A DNA stretch of 64,000 bases from Balaenoptera acutorostrata (GCF_949987535.1 NC_080067.1:61190405-61254404), one strand, 5' to 3'; counted from the first letter of the stretch, positions 1 to 10,894 are shown. A program made the numbers and translations. Notes: generated by a model from the letters alone, not told the origin.

Positions 1-219
1 ATCCCACTTGGAGCTTTAATAAATTCTGCTTGATTTCCGTGTCAATGATTGGGAGAAATATAGAGCAAAACTGGCTATTTCGTTCAAAGGACAGAAAAGC
101 AGTACTGAAGACCAGAATGGGTTCGCTAGTATAAGATGAATGTCAACCAAGAACCACTGAACGTTATGACCCCATCAATTTGCTTTTTTAGACCATGCCA
201 CGTAGTAAACAGAAAAAAG

Positions 220-296
220 TCTACTTTGCTATATAGCAGAAATAAACAAAACATTGTAATCAACTATATTTCAGTAAAATAAATTTTAAAAAAAAT
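220..296 (+). mobile_element. L1 3' end, severely 5'-truncated
   Basis: The stretch CTACTTTGCTATATAGCAG, then AACATTGTAATCAACTATA and an AATAAATTTTAAAAAAAA tail, is the standard 3' terminus of cetartiodactyl L1 elements (TTTGCTGTACACCTGAAAC...AACATTGTAAATCAACTATAC). Only the last 75 bp or so are present, which is typical of 5' truncation during target-primed reverse transcription. No convincing target-site duplication was seen. Confidence 0.7.
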
Positions 297-884
297 AAGT
301 CGTCTAGGACCAATGGCCTTTTATACATCTCTTAAAGGTATATAAATTTTGACTTTTTTTTTCGTTTCCTCACTTACTTTATCCATTGTTCTTGGTCAGA
401 AATTCAGGACATGCTGAATACTCAGGCCATGACTACCGTTAAGCCACATTCTAAGAAACTTTTTCCATTCCAAGCCAATATAAAACATCTATTCTTTCAA
501 AATCACTTATTTCTTCAAACTCTCGATGTCCTTCAACATTCATTCATTTATTCAGAGCCTATTTAAGCACCATGGACTTTACAGTGTAAAGGGTGAAAGA
601 ACAGGCTAGTTATAACCATACTACACACGCAAAAATAAACTTCTAGAACTGCTGCAAACTCCAAGTCCCCAAGGAATTCTCTGCATAAAGAATGACTTGG
701 CAGACACTGCATCTCCCTGAAGTCCAATTATACCCAGATATGTATTCCTAGACTGACATGAAGTATACAAGGAGAACACAGAGAAACACCAGACTTTCGC
801 TCAAAGTATATCTACAATGACCTTACAGCTAATTTGATCCATTTGATACTGTGAAATAATAGAAAAAAATACATACATATACCT
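297..884. other. No recognisable feature
   Basis: AT-rich sequence without a clear repeat, ORF or RNA gene. A short TTCATTTATTCAGAGCC segment near 541 resembles the start of old mammal-wide repeats but is too short to call. Confidence 0.5.
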
Positions 885-1735
885 GCCCTCAGTTCCTGGC
901 ACAGAATTCCTAAAATCCTTGTAATTTCCTAATGATAAGAGCACTGGGAATGTCTTTTGTTCTAATATTTGATGTTAGATCTTGATTTCTGACAGAGGTC
1001 CTAAATTCCTGGGAATTTGCTGGGTGATAGGAATGTCTTTTGTTCTAATGAGGAGACTCTTGGTGAGCTCCCAGATAACTTCAGGATGGGGCTGGTCACA
1101 AAAAAGACCAAGCCATGATTAGAAGCTTGGAACTTTCCACTCCACCCTGTCATCCCCCAGCAAGGGGAGAGAGACTGGTGACTGAGTTAAGGACTGACCA
1201 TGCCCTGCATGACGAAGCCTCCATAAAATCCTCAAAAGGATGGGATTCAGAGAGCCACTGGACTGCTGAATGCATGAAGGTACTAGGAAGGTGGTGCACC
1301 TGTAGAGGGCATGGGAGCTCCTCACCCCTTCCCCCATACCTTGCCCTATGCATCTCTTCCATCTGGATGTTCATCTGTATCCTCTGTCAAATCCTTTTAT
1401 AATACACCGGTAAACGTCAATAAGCGGTTTCCTAAGTTCTATGAGCCATTCTAGCAAATTATCGCACCCAGGAAGGGGGTCATGGGAACCCCAATTTATA
1501 GCCAGTTCGTCAGAAGCAACAACCTAGGACTTGTGTCTGGCATCTGAAATGGGGGCAGCCTGTGGGACTGACCCCTGAACTTGTGAGATGATGCTAAGTA
1601 CAGGTACACAGTGTCAGACCTGAAATGAACTGCAGGACACTCAGCTGGTGTTGCAGAGAAGTGGTGTGGAAAAAACTACCACACGTCTGGTGATCAGCAG
1701 TGTCAGAAGTATTGTGTGTGTGAGGAAAGAAAACC
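885..1735 (+). mobile_element. Solitary LTR of an old endogenous retrovirus (family not assigned)
   Basis: An approximately 850-bp block that is more GC-rich than its flanks. It has LTR-like order: a GGGGCTGGTCACAAAAAAGA segment, a TTCCACTCCACCCTG segment, GAAGCCTCCATAAAATCC, a TATAATACACCGGTAAACG polyadenylation-type region near 1400, and a GTGTCAGAAGTATTGTG terminus. I recognise this consensus as a widespread mammalian LTR but cannot name the subfamily safely. There is no internal gag/pol next to it, so it is most likely a solo LTR. Two ORFs of about 70-95 codons inside it have no protein-like features and are not called. Confidence 0.6.
947..1049 (+). repeat. Imperfect tandem duplication inside the LTR
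   Basis: The 20-mer GGAATGTCTTTTGTTCTAAT occurs at 947-966 and again at 1030-1049. Each copy is preceded by a related TCCTAAA...AATTT segment, so the 5' part of the LTR carries a duplicated unit of about 83 bp. It could be a U3 enhancer-type duplication or a later local duplication. Confidence 0.65.
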
Positions 1736-2640
1736 ACAGTAATGTTTTTCCTCGACAGTTCCCAATATTTCTCCTGCCTGATAAACCTCTTATTATTGTA
1801 CATTCTCATGTTTTCTTTATGTCAATCTACAACAACTTTTCTCTCCCCAAGGCATTATTCAAAGAACACATTTCACTACGATGTTATCAAGGACATTTCA
1901 TTTAAAAGTTGAAGACAATAAATTGCATATAAAGCGCACAGATCAAGAAAGACAAAAATAAATGTATAATGGCAACCGCCAAAAGAACCAAAACAAAAGT
2001 TCTTAACATCGTTGTCTCCTGAGGATAGGGCTAGTAAAGAAGTCCTCTCCCCCTTTTATTTTTTATTTTATTACATGCATTCATTACTTCCACGGTTTTT
2101 TTTTTTTTTTAAAGCACTGAAATTTCTGATTTTCTAGGTCATCCAAAGACAGGAAATAAAACTTCCTTTATGCAAATAACAAACATTAACTACTCTTGCC
2201 TTTTGCACACCCCGATCACTGGTAATTTGGTAATTTAACAAGATTTAATATAATTTTTAGGTAGAAAATCTTTAAGTATGGAATTTTACCAAATATGTTT
2301 TAAATTTTAGATGATCACTAGTATAATATAAACTTTTAAATTGCTGGCTTTATTCTATTAAAGGATGTTAAGTGTCCTTTCCAATTAAGGCTAAAAATCT
2401 GGCCAACATGTTTTTATCCAAAAGCATGACTGGATTCCTAGATGAAATTAAAATGTGACCTGTCATATTCCCCTTTCACTGACCAAAGCAAAGCCCATAA
2501 ACAAAGGGGGAACAAGAAAGGGAGTAAGTAGAAAGACTTTAGGGAAACTTTAAAAGAATCCTTTTGTGAATTCTCATTTATTGGGCTTAATTCATAGTTA
2601 TTATTAGGATTAATTACACATTATGCTGTGAAATACCATA
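1736..2640. other. No recognisable feature
   Basis: AT-rich, with a poly-T run at about 2096-2110. No transposon consensus, splice-flanked ORF or RNA gene could be supported. Confidence 0.45.
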
Positions 2641-2649
2641 TTTCTTCAT

Positions 2650-2775
2650 TCATTTGATTACTATGTATTGAGTGCCTACTATATGCCAGGCATCATTTCA
2701 AATGATAGGTACAGAGCAGTAAAGAAAACTCCCTGCAGTTTATATTCTAGTAGAAGAGAACGTACACACAAAATG
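2650..2775 (+). repeat. Old mammal-wide repeat fragment (family unassigned)
   Basis: TATTGAGTGCCTACTATATGCCAGGC, then a CAGAGCAGTAAAGAAAACTCCCTG segment and TATATTCTAGTAGAAGAGAAC, follow the common mammalian pattern 'tattgagcgcctactatgtgccaggc ... gcagtgaacaaaac ... ttctagtgg'. The same family recurs at 53.8 and 56.0 kb. I do not assign a Repbase name. Confidence 0.5.
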
Positions 2776-2780
2776 AGTAC

Positions 2781-3005
2781 ACTATAATACACGGGGACTG
2801 GGATCCACACGTCCACACTGCTGTATTCAAAACAGACAACCAACAAGGACCTACTGTATAACACAGGGAGCGCTGCGCAATGTTACGTGGCAGCCTGGAT
2901 GGGAGGGGAGTTTGCGGGAGAATGGATACATGTATACGTATGGATGAAAACCTTTGCTGTGCACCTGAAACTATCACAACATTGTTAATTGGCTATACTT
3001 CCAAA
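2781..3005 (+). mobile_element. L1 3'UTR fragment
   Basis: It contains CAACCAACAAGGACCTACTGTATAACACAGGGA, ATGGATACATGTATACGTATGG, TGCTGTGCACCTGAAACTA and CACAACATTGTTAATTGGCTATAC. These are successive landmarks of the cetartiodactyl L1 3' end, diverged and without a poly(A) tail. The region has moderate internal divergence, including CpG-rich substitutions near 2870-2910. Confidence 0.7.
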
Positions 3006-3529
3006 ACCATTCATTGTTCCTGCAAGATCAACAGAAGCTCCAAAATCAACTGATATGCAGAAACACTCCAAAAACTCCTTAGGCCTATATTTCAATGTCA
3101 CACATTTTCTTCAAGGTCATTTTATTTGCAGTGCTGTCGTTGCCCTTTCCTTCCACTAAATCTTGGTATCTCTAACACCAAATTTCTGGAAGAAGAGAGT
3201 TGAGGTATCCTCCTCTCCAACAAAAAGTCCTTAGGCTCCCTAATCAAACTATTCACAAACCATCATTCCAAAATGCTGCATAAAGTGAATCTAGTTATAT
3301 TGCAATACGTGTCTCACCAAACTTTATTCAAATAACTGAGAGGGCCATTTTCCTACTCTATAATTATGTATAGCATTTAGAGTTGTAAAGATCCCACTTA
3401 CAGAGCCTAGAATTGAACCTTAGTTTCTAATACTGTTCAACATGCATCCCTTCTTAACCTGTGATAGAGTAGGTTTAATTTCAATGGTGCCTTCTTTAAT
3501 TTAGTATGCTTATTCTAATGCCTTTCCCC
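3006..3529. other. No recognisable feature
   Basis: Sequence between the L1 end and an L2-like piece. Nothing that I can assign on either strand. Confidence 0.4.
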
Positions 3530-3780
3530 CCTTTCCTTCTCATCCTATCCAGAGCCTAACCATTTTTTGAGACTAAGCTCAGTTCCTTCCTGCTGAAAGT
3601 CTTGCCTTAATACTCCAACCTACGAGAGATGTTTCTCCTCTCTGCAGAACTCTGGCAATTTACAAGTCATGTTATAGGGCTGGAAAATACAGTCCAGAGA
3701 GCTTAAGTAATTTACCCCAATTCAAACAACTAGCCAATGACAAAGGCTGGAATAGAATCCAGATCTTCATACTCAAAATT
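3530..3780. repeat. L2-like and MIR-like relics
   Basis: 3530-3660 (CTCAGTTCCTTCCTGCTGAAAG, TTTCTCCTCTCTGCAG) resembles the L2 3' region. 3680-3780 (GAGAGCTTAAGTAATTTACCCCAATT, GCTGGAATAGAATCCAG) matches the MIR core in antisense (normally GTTAAGTAACTTGCCCAAGGTCAC...). Both are heavily diverged and edges are approximate. Confidence 0.45.
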
Positions 3781-3788
3781 CAAGGTTT

Positions 3789-4136
3789 GGACTTACCTGG
3801 TGGCGCAGCGGTTAAGAATCCGCCTGCCAATGCAGGGGACACGGGTTCGAGCCCTGGTCCGGGAAGGTCCCACATGCCGCGGAGCAACTAAGCCCGTGAG
3901 CCACAATGACTGAGCCTGTGCTCTAGAGCCAGCGAGCCACAACTACTGAGCCCACATGCTGCAACTACTGAAGCCCGTGTGCCTAGAGCCTGTGCTCCGC
4001 AACAAGAGAAGCCACCGCAATGAGAAGCCTGCGCACCGCAACAGAGTAGCCCCCGTTCGACGCAACCAAAGAAAACCCACACGCAGCAGCGAAGATCCAA
4101 CGCGGCCAAAAATTAATTAATTAATTAAATTTTTTA
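3789..4136 (+). mobile_element. CHR-type tRNA-derived SINE, full-length long form
   Basis: The head is a tRNA-derived pol III promoter: TGGTGGCGCAGCGGTTAAGA as box A region and GGGTTCGAGCCC as box B. The body is the CHR unit with CAACTACTGAGCC repeats and the tail is (AATT)n/(A)n. It is flanked by a 14-bp TSD, AAAATTCAAGGTTT at 3775-3788 and AAAAATCAAGGTTT at 4137-4150 (one mismatch), so this is a complete L1-mobilised retroposition. It landed just after a MIR relic. Confidence 0.93.
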
Positions 4137-4150
4137 AAAAATCAAGGTTT

Positions 4151-4525
4151 ACCTGTTCTTGCAATCTCATCACTCTAATCTTATTTCCCACACTAATCTG
4201 ACCATATTGCTTTACCCTTAAAAATTTCCAATGGATTCTCCACACCTAGATATTTTATCCAAAGTCAACCCATCCTTCAGATCACAGTTCAAGTGCAATC
4301 TTCTCTATTCAAGTTTTGTTTTGACAGCTCTAACTCATATTAATTTCCCTCTTTTCCAAATCTACTACATTTAAATCAGTATCGCACAATGTAGCACCTT
4401 TTTACTTTGCATGTGTTATCTCATTTACTCCCCAAAACAACTTGAAAAGGCAGGAATATATTTGCCACATTTTACAAAATGGCCCTAAGATGTGAAGTAA
4501 TTTGCTTACGTTCAAACAATTATTC
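4151..4525. repeat. L2-like then MIR-like relics
   Basis: 4151-4370 has the cadence of the L2 3' portion (TCACTCTAATCTTATTTCCCAC, CAGTTCAAGTGCAATCTTCTC). 4390-4520 (TTATCTCATTTACTCCCCAAAACAACTTGA, CACATTTTACAAAATGG) corresponds to an antisense MIR core ('atctcatttaatcctcacaac ... ccattttacagatgagg'). Strongly diverged. Confidence 0.5.
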
Positions 4526-4632
4526 ATAATAGTTACTCCAAAAACAGCTGCTATTAAGAACTATGTCACCACCTCCAAAGTATATGCTCTTCAAATACAG
4601 TATACTTCCATTCTTTTTTTTTTCCTTCTCAC

Positions 4633-4668
4633 CACACAGACAGACACAGACACACACACACACACAAC
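4633..4668. repeat. (CA)n microsatellite with CAGA interruptions
   Basis: A run of ACAGACAGACACAGACACAC followed by pure CA repeats. It explains the His/Thr-rich short ORF that crosses it. Confidence 0.9.
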
Positions 4669-4799
4669 AGATAAGCAATTTTCTTTGTAACTAGAACTCA
4701 GGCTCATTCTTGATTTTTGGTCCAGAATTCTTGCAATTATCATCTATAGCTTTTTCTTGTTATAGGATTCCACCCTTTTCTTTAAAACCACAGTTAACC

Positions 4800-5094
4800 T
4801 AATCTGATCCTGTTTCTGAGGAAGCACACTCAAACTGAGGAAAATTTTTCAAAACTGTCAATGTCAATGTAGTAAGACACAAAGTCTGAGGCCAGATTAA
4901 AGATTAGTCAATGTGTGCTCTTGGATTGGATCCTACATCAGGGCAAAACAATTGTTAGCAAGATCACTGGGACAACTAGCAAAATTTGAATATGAAATAC
5001 ACTAAATAATAGTATTGTATGAATACTGCATCAATATCCCTAAATTAGATCACCGCACCGAGGTTACTTATAACAAGAGAATGTCCTTGTTCTG
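4800..5094 (+). mobile_element. L1M 3'UTR, first half (split by a SINE)
   Basis: CTCAAACTGAGGAAAATTTTTC, AAAACTGTCAATGTCAATG and TTGGATTGGATCCTACATCAGG are landmarks of the long 3'UTR of old L1M elements. The order continues in the same orientation after the SINE at 5111-5468, so the two halves form one element. Confidence 0.65.
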
Positions 5095-5110
5095 AAGAGA
5101 TACACACAAG

Positions 5111-5468
5111 GGCTTCCCTGCTGGCGCAGTGGTTAAGAATCCGCCTGCCAATGCAGGGGACACGGGTTTCAGCCCTGGTCCAGGAGGATCCCACATGCCG
5201 TGGAGCAACTAGGCCCATGCGCCAGAACTAGTGAGCCTGCATGCCACAACTACTGGGCCCGTGAGCCACAACTACTGAAGCCCATGCGCCTAGAGCACGT
5301 GCTCTACAACAAAAGAAGCCACTGCAGTGAGAAGGCCACACACTACAACCAAGAGTAGCTCCCAGTCACCGCAACTAGAGAAAGCCGGTGCAGCAACGAA
5401 GACCCAATGCAGCCATAAAATAAATAAATAAATAAATAAACGAATAAATTTGTTTATTTAAAAAACAA
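5111..5468 (+). mobile_element. CHR-type SINE, long form
   Basis: Head GGCTTCCCTGCTGGCGCAGT, box B degraded to GGGTTTCAGCCC, complete CHR body and a long (AAAT)n tail. The flanking TSD AAGAGATACACACAAG is perfect at 5095-5110 and 5469-5484 (16 bp). The insertion splits an older L1M 3'UTR. Divergence is visible but the TSD is intact, so it is of moderate age. Confidence 0.94.
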
Positions 5469-5484
5469 AAGAGATACACACAAG

Positions 5485-5700
5485 TATTGAGAGGTAAAAA
5501 ATCATGATATGTAGGACTTATTCTCAAATGGCTCAGCTAAAATAAGAATAATGAGATAAATAAAAATGATAAAAGAGATGATGAATAATAATATAAAGCA
5601 AATGTGCAAAAATGTCCAAAACTGGTAAATCTATTTGGAAGGTATTCGACAGTTCAAATTTACAGAAAAGTTGAAAAAAGATATTATTGAGAGAGGAATG
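5485..5700 (+). mobile_element. L1M 3'UTR, second half
   Basis: This continues the element seen at 4800-5094: GGACTTATTCTCAAATGGCTCAG, AAGCAAATGTGCAAAAATGT, and ACTGGTAAATCTATTTGGAAGG are in the order expected for the end of the L1M 3'UTR. It breaks off where a hAT element begins. Confidence 0.65.
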
Positions 5701-5904
5701 GGTAGGCATATTCAAACATTTTCTGTGAAGGACCAAATAACACATATTTTAGGCTTTGGAGGCCATACAGTCTCTGTCGCAACTACTCAATGCTGCCATT
5801 GTAACACAAAGACAGCCTACAGACAATAATAAAAACAAATGGGCTTGGTATGTTCCAACAGAACTTCATTTACAAAAAGCAGGCCTTAGTTTGCTGACCC
5901 TTGA
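5701..5904. mobile_element. Short non-autonomous hAT (Charlie-like) DNA transposon
   Basis: It contains AACATTTTCTGTGAAGGACC, ATTTTAGGCTTTGGAGGCC, GTCTCTGTCGCAACTACTC and TAGTTTGCTGACCCTTG. This is the widespread element whose consensus begins 'caggggtcggcaaac' and ends in its inverted repeat. The same family recurs at 24918, 25421 and 31451. No clean 8-bp TSD is visible. A 115-codon ORF across the 3' edge is chance reading through two repeats. Confidence 0.75.
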
Positions 5905-6015
5905 TACAGATGCAAAAGATTGGCCATGTGGTGATAACTGTTGCAATAGGTACATGAAGATTCACTGTATTATTCTTATGTATTTTGACATTTTTCATAA
6001 TAAAAGTTTAAAAAC
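5905..6015 (+). mobile_element. L1M 3' terminus
   Basis: GTGATAACTGTTGCAATAGG, GAAGATTCACTGTATTATTC and TTTTTCATAATAAAAGTTTAAAAAC match the last 100 bp of L1ME/L1M-type elements, ending in a degenerate poly(A) signal. Confidence 0.6.
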
Positions 6016-6049
6016 AAAGCCCTTCACTGAGAAATCTTCCCATATGTCA

Positions 6050-6550
6050 ATCTCTTCCTTCCCTTCTACAGCTTACCTCCTCCAGAAAAACATCACAATC
6101 TGATGCATTAATTTTCTCTTTAAATTCTAAACTCCCTGATAAAAAGGGTCTTATCTGGTGATTCACATAAATTTCATGGCCTAACAGGATGATGTAGCAC
6201 CTTTCATCACTGGCTCTGAACTCAAGTCTCTCTTTGGCACATGGGAGAGGAAACCTTCACAACCTCACTGAGCCTGTTTCTGTGAGGTGTAAGGAAGGCA
6301 AGCCTGGTTTTGGTACAGAGGCCTTCATATGGGACTACTTTTAGATTTTGCACGATTTTTCTTAGCTAAAGAAGTAAAATCAATGGAAGTTGCAACTAAT
6401 TAAGAACCACAGATTACTAGAAACCTAGAATAAGATAGGGTTTGAAGTAATTACAATACAAGAACCACCCTCATCCCCTATCCCACAGATGAAGAAATGA
6501 GGCTAATTCCAGCATCCTAATTAATCAATGTGAAGTCAAAACCATGAAGC
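6050..6550. repeat. L2-like and MIR-like relics
   Basis: 6050-6180 (TCTTCCTTCCCTTCTACAGC, AACTCCCTGATAAAAAGGG) is L2-like. 6470-6550 (CCCACAGATGAAGAAATGAGGC) is the MIR 'ccattttacagatgaggaaactgaggc' core. The part between is unassigned. Confidence 0.4.
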
Positions 6551-8879
6551 GTGTTGAAAAACTACAGTAGTGTTAATAAGCGAACTTTTATTCTATTAAG
6601 AGAAGATATACGTAAATTACAATATATCTGTACAATGTTGACATATTCACCAAAATTCTGCTTCTGAGCAATACTGTCAAATTTACTTATTCCACAATAT
6701 TGTGTCTATTAAGTAGATTCTATTAGGTGATACAGGGTATACAACAATTCAAATATTTCCTCCTCCCCTAAAATAAGACACATGACGACATAACTGCTAT
6801 ACAAGACATGTGGTGAACACTGTAAACTTGTGTCAAAGCATCTACAACTGCAGATAACAGTATCACTCCAAGTTGGGGTAAAAGAAGAGATGAGATGACA
6901 GAATGGAGAGAAGAACATCAAAAAGTTTAGCATATCCCTTGAAAACTTCTAAGTACTAATCCAAAGCCCTTAATACTGTCATGAGATCAACCTCTAACAC
7001 TGATGTCAAATTTGGCTCTATATATTCTAATTTGAACTCTTGTGCACTTGAAGAAGACATGACCTCTGACCTGAAATGTTATATAACCTAAAATACTGCA
7101 AGTCCACCAACAGTGAAGCCGCATTGTTGGAAATTCAATTTTGCTGGGCTAGCTTTCATATCGCTATTACAGTCGAGTTTGAGGAAAAGCAGAGCTTTTG
7201 GATCAATGGCTCCTGTCTACAGAGCTAAATAGGCTGTTGCAAAGAGCAACAGGCTCTTTAAATTTAAGTGGTGGTAGCTTGAATCAAAGCACAGATCACA
7301 TACATGCAGAAAAAACTGGTGGTCAGGTATCAGTCTTTTCAAGCTCTTTTGCAAATACCAAATATCAGCATCCACAATGTCTTCATCTTCCAATTCCAAT
7401 AGTGTTTCTGAAATTGCAATACAGCTAATTCTACTTGAATGCAGGGTACTCTTTAATACAGTGAATCCCTCTCTAATAAATTTAGCTAATAGGGCTGTTA
7501 AACATTACAAGCAAAAGGCAACCACAGGAAAACATCACGTTGTGTAATATTTCCTCCACATTCTATTCTGTGTTGCACATATATGTCTTATATCTATTAA
7601 CTGAGAAAAAGTGAAGGCTTTTACTAACTTCTGGTGGGGTCACAGAGAGAGACCTGTGAACAGTAGCAACCTTTAGGTGGTCCATTCAAAAGCAGGCAAA
7701 GGAAATGAAAATCTTGACAGTATACTTTAACAGGTGTTTTTTTTTTTTAATGTGTAAGTAGTTCAGGAGAAAACCCATATACATTAAAAACAGTATTCTT
7801 ACTTTCTTAAGCATAAAAGAATACACAATAAACAAAAATTTTAAATTTAAGTCTTAAAAAGTTAGTCATATAAAATCTTTACTTTGCGTTGAGGCATACC
7901 TGTACCAACATCACAGAAAGAAAGCTTTTATTTTAAGCCAATTGTTACCAACCAAGATCCAGGTTGTGCTCAAAATGAGATTTTGACATAGTCTTTCAAT
8001 AAGGAAAAGCCTATAAAATGAGCAAACAAGATAAATGTTTAAAACGTGGAACAGGCTAAGCTCAAAAGTTTTCCCCTATTTTAAAAACCCTTCCAAAAAT
8101 CTCACTTCAAAGAAATAAAGACACCTAATTTTTTCATGTTCCTAATTCTGAGTAACACAGTTTGAGAGTTTTATCACTAAAATGTCCTTAAATCATTCTG
8201 CCTAAAAGCCAGGTAAATTCATTTATGTCAATCAGCTTATATAACGATCAGGTTTCTTCCACACCTTAAAACATAGGATTCAAATACACCTATCACAAAA
8301 GTACAAATAGGTACTAGTACATGTCCTCCTTTTAACTATACTCTCTTCTAATGGATCATTTACAAAATAACAGCATAAATTCCTGAATCAGGAAAGGTAG
8401 CTTTTAGACTTTCCTGAAAGGATAACAATGAAATTCCATTCACACTATCACAATTTACAGTTTCCTGAAATCCATGCAAACTTTCTTCAATCAACAGTTG
8501 ACAAATCACAACCATTCACAAATGTAATGTTAGACTAATGCTTTAATTTTTAGTTCTCACCAACTTTTCCCTCTTGCTACAGTGCCTCATCCCCACTGTT
8601 CATTGCGTTTTCCAACAGGGTTAGAGAAGCCAAAAAAGAAAAGAATTAGCTCAAGAAGGAGACCAGTTTTCAGGACAATGCATAATATCAGCCAATCAAA
8701 AACTGGAGTACAGTGCTTCTGTCATTTAATCCTTCAAAACATTAACCTCCTATTTTAACTCACTCTCATTTTGCTATTTGACAGAAGTCTGGAAGAGGAT
8801 GAACCCTGAAGAGAAAAACCCTTCACAAATATGAAAGCAAAGTAGAATAGAAAAATGGAAACCCTTCAACAACCTTTGT
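6551..8879. other. Longest repeat-poor stretch; no gene supported
   Basis: About 2.3 kb with no transposon consensus I recognise. It is AT-rich on both strands. On the minus strand it reads like untranslated sequence: T-rich, no long ORF, with an AATAAA on that strand at about 7932-7937. The longest plus-strand frame (7198-7428) opens directly after a stop with a non-ATG codon and shows no domain. It could be unique intron, an old 3'UTR or conserved non-coding DNA. The sequence alone does not decide. Confidence 0.4.
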
Positions 8880-9060
8880 TCCGTGCAGAAATCCATTCTG
8901 TCAATATAATGACAAAATGACTCAACCTCTGCTTGAGCTCCTGGGTGCCCATTTTACTAAGTTATTAGACAGATCTAATTGTTTCAAAGTTCTTTCCTCT
9001 CTAGCATTCAAATGTATCTACCTGTAACTTCTACTTAGGGCCTGTAGAGCTACATAAAAC
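8880..9060 (-). repeat. CR1/L3-like LINE 3' fragment
   Basis: Read on the minus strand it gives AGTAGAAGTTACAGGTAGAT, GGAAAGAACTTTGAAACAAT, AGATCTGTCTAATAAC and GGAGCTCAAGCAGAGGTTGA. This follows the CR1/L3 3' consensus ('ggaagaactttctaacaattagagctgtcc ... ttcaagcagaggctgga'). It is ancient and has no TSD. Confidence 0.6.
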
Positions 9061-9367
9061 AATCTTAACCCTGCTCCAAATGAAAATCTTTAGGTACTGA
9101 ATGGAAGGACTTTCTCTCAGTCTCATTGCCAAACATTGTATTTCCCATTTTAAAAAATTGTGACATAACAATGACAAAAGCTGCTCCAGTTTGTGTCCTT
9201 CTAAAAATATGACTCCTAAGATGGAATGCAGTGCTTTTATTCACAGCGTTTTTTCTTTAATACTTAGTAAAATTATTCCTATTTTAGACAACAGGGTGGG
9301 AATAGTAAAAATCTCTTCAACCGCTAATAAGATCTAGGAAGTATAGATAAAAATTCACAAAAATCTG

Positions 9368-9512
9368 CTCAATATTCTGTAATAACCTAAATGGGAAAAG
9401 AATTTGAAAAAGAATAGATACATGTATATGTATAACTGAATCACTCTGCTGTACACCTGAAACACAACATTGTTAATCAACTATACCCCAATACAAAGTA
9501 AAAAAAATTTTT
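9368..9512 (+). mobile_element. Short L1 3'-end insertion
   Basis: CTGTAATAACCTAAATGGGA, AAAGAATAGATACATGTATA, TGCTGTACACCTGAAACACA and AACATTGTTAATCAACTATA form the final 145 bp of L1. It is bounded by an imperfect 17-bp TSD at 9351-9367 and 9513-9529 (AAATTCACAAAAATCTG and TAATTCATAAAAATCTG, two differences). Confidence 0.8.
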
Positions 9513-9534
9513 TAATTCATAAAAATCTGTCATT

Positions 9535-10170
9535 GTAACAAATGGGTGCTGGGACAACTGAATACCTACATGCAAAAGAATGAAGTTGAAACCCTACTTC
9601 ATACCATATAAAAGATTAGTTAAAAATGGATCAGAACCTAAGTGACTTTGGATTTATGCAATGGTTTCTTATATATGACACCCAAAGCACAAGCAACAAA
9701 AGGAAAAAAAAAAAAAAGATTAACTGCCATCAAGAAAATTTAAAACTTCTTTGCTTCAAAGGACACAATTAAGAAAAGTGAAAAGACAGCCCACAGAATG
9801 GAAGAAAACTTTTGCAAAACAAATGATGAGGGACTTGTGTCTAGAATATGTAAAGAAATATTACAACTCAATAATGAAAAGGCAAGCAACCCAATTTAAA
9901 AACAGGCAAAGTATCTGAATAGATATTCCACCAAAGAAGGTGTACAAATGGCTAATGAAAATATGTTCAACATCATCAGCCATCACGGAAATGCAAATCA
10001 AAATCACAATGAGATACCACTTTACACCCACTAGGATGCTTATCAACATCAACAAAAAAACAATAATGGTTACTGAGGATGTGGAGAAACAGTAACCCTC
10101 ATACACTGCCGGTGGGAATGTAAAATGCAGCCACTTTAGAAAATTCTGGCAGTTCCTCAATTATTACCAT
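9535..10170 (+). mobile_element. L1M ORF2 C-terminal fragment (dead)
   Basis: The sequence follows the last third of L1 ORF2: GACACCCAAAGCACAAGCAAC, ACTTCTTTGCTTCAAAGGAC, TATTCCACCAAAGAAGGTGT, CAAATCAAAATCACAATGAG and a GGTGGGAATGTAAAATG landmark. It has many stops and frameshifts and ends without a 3'UTR or poly(A). It begins directly after the younger L1 3' end at 9368-9512. Confidence 0.8.
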
Positions 10171-10524
10171 TTCATTTGAAATAATGAATTATTAGAAAAT
10201 TTCAAAAAATTATTTAGTGTATAATTGACAGGTGTCATTAAAAGATTTCATAAAAATGAAAAACTTTATCAGGACATGTTTCTATATGTTTTACCAATGA
10301 CTACAATAACTCATTTTTAAATTCTAGATGGGAATAAAGCAGCCAGTATATCGTGATGTGCTGAGATGTGCTAGCAATTTTCTTTATACTTACCACTGAC
10401 AGACAATTAAAACAGCTAACTTCTTCAATTTCTAGATTTTCAAATTTTTAAGAAAAAAAAAATTACCCTTCAAAGTGACAGAGATTTTATAATCAAATAG
10501 TTAAGTTGGAGAACAATGACTTTT

Positions 10525-10876
10525 TTTTCTTTAAATCTATTTATTTATTTAATTTTGGCTGCGTTGGTTCTTCGTTGCTGCGCACGGGATTTCTCTAGCT
10601 GCGGCGAGCGGGGGCTACTCTTCCTTGCAGTGAACAGGCTTCTCACGGCAGTGGCTTCTCTTGTTGCAGAGCACAGGCTCTAAGCGTGCAGGCTTCAGTA
10701 GTTGTGGGACACAGGCTCAGTAGTTGTGGCTCGTGGGCTCTAGAGCGCAGGCTCAGTAGTTGTGGCACACAGGCTTAGCTGCTCCGCGGCATGTGGGATC
10801 TTCCCGGACCAGGGCTCAAACCCGTATCCCCTGCACTGGCAGGCGGATTCTTCCACTGAGCCACCAGGGAAGTCCC
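10525..10876 (-). mobile_element. CHR-type SINE, long form, antisense
   Basis: Read on the minus strand it has the head GGGACTTCCCTGGTGGCTCA, a box B region GGGTTTGAGCCC, the complete CHR body, and an AAATAAATAAATAG tail. The TSD is TGGAGAACAATGACTTTT at 10507-10524 and TGGAGAGCAATGACTTTT at 10877-10894 (17 of 18 match). Confidence 0.94.
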
Positions 10877-10894
10877 TGGAGAGCAATGACTTTT

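Noticed and set aside
3800..3860. tRNA-like box A/box B at SINE heads, considered as tRNA genes
   Set aside because: No cloverleaf with an acceptor stem. These are the pol III promoter parts of CHR SINEs.
3888..4109. 73-codon minus-strand ORF rich in Cys/Gly/Ser
   Set aside because: It is the antisense of a CHR SINE. The same kind of ORF appears over other SINEs (12667-12900, 35655-35876, 18399-18614).
5756..6103. 115-codon plus ORF
   Set aside because: It reads through a hAT element and an L1M terminus.
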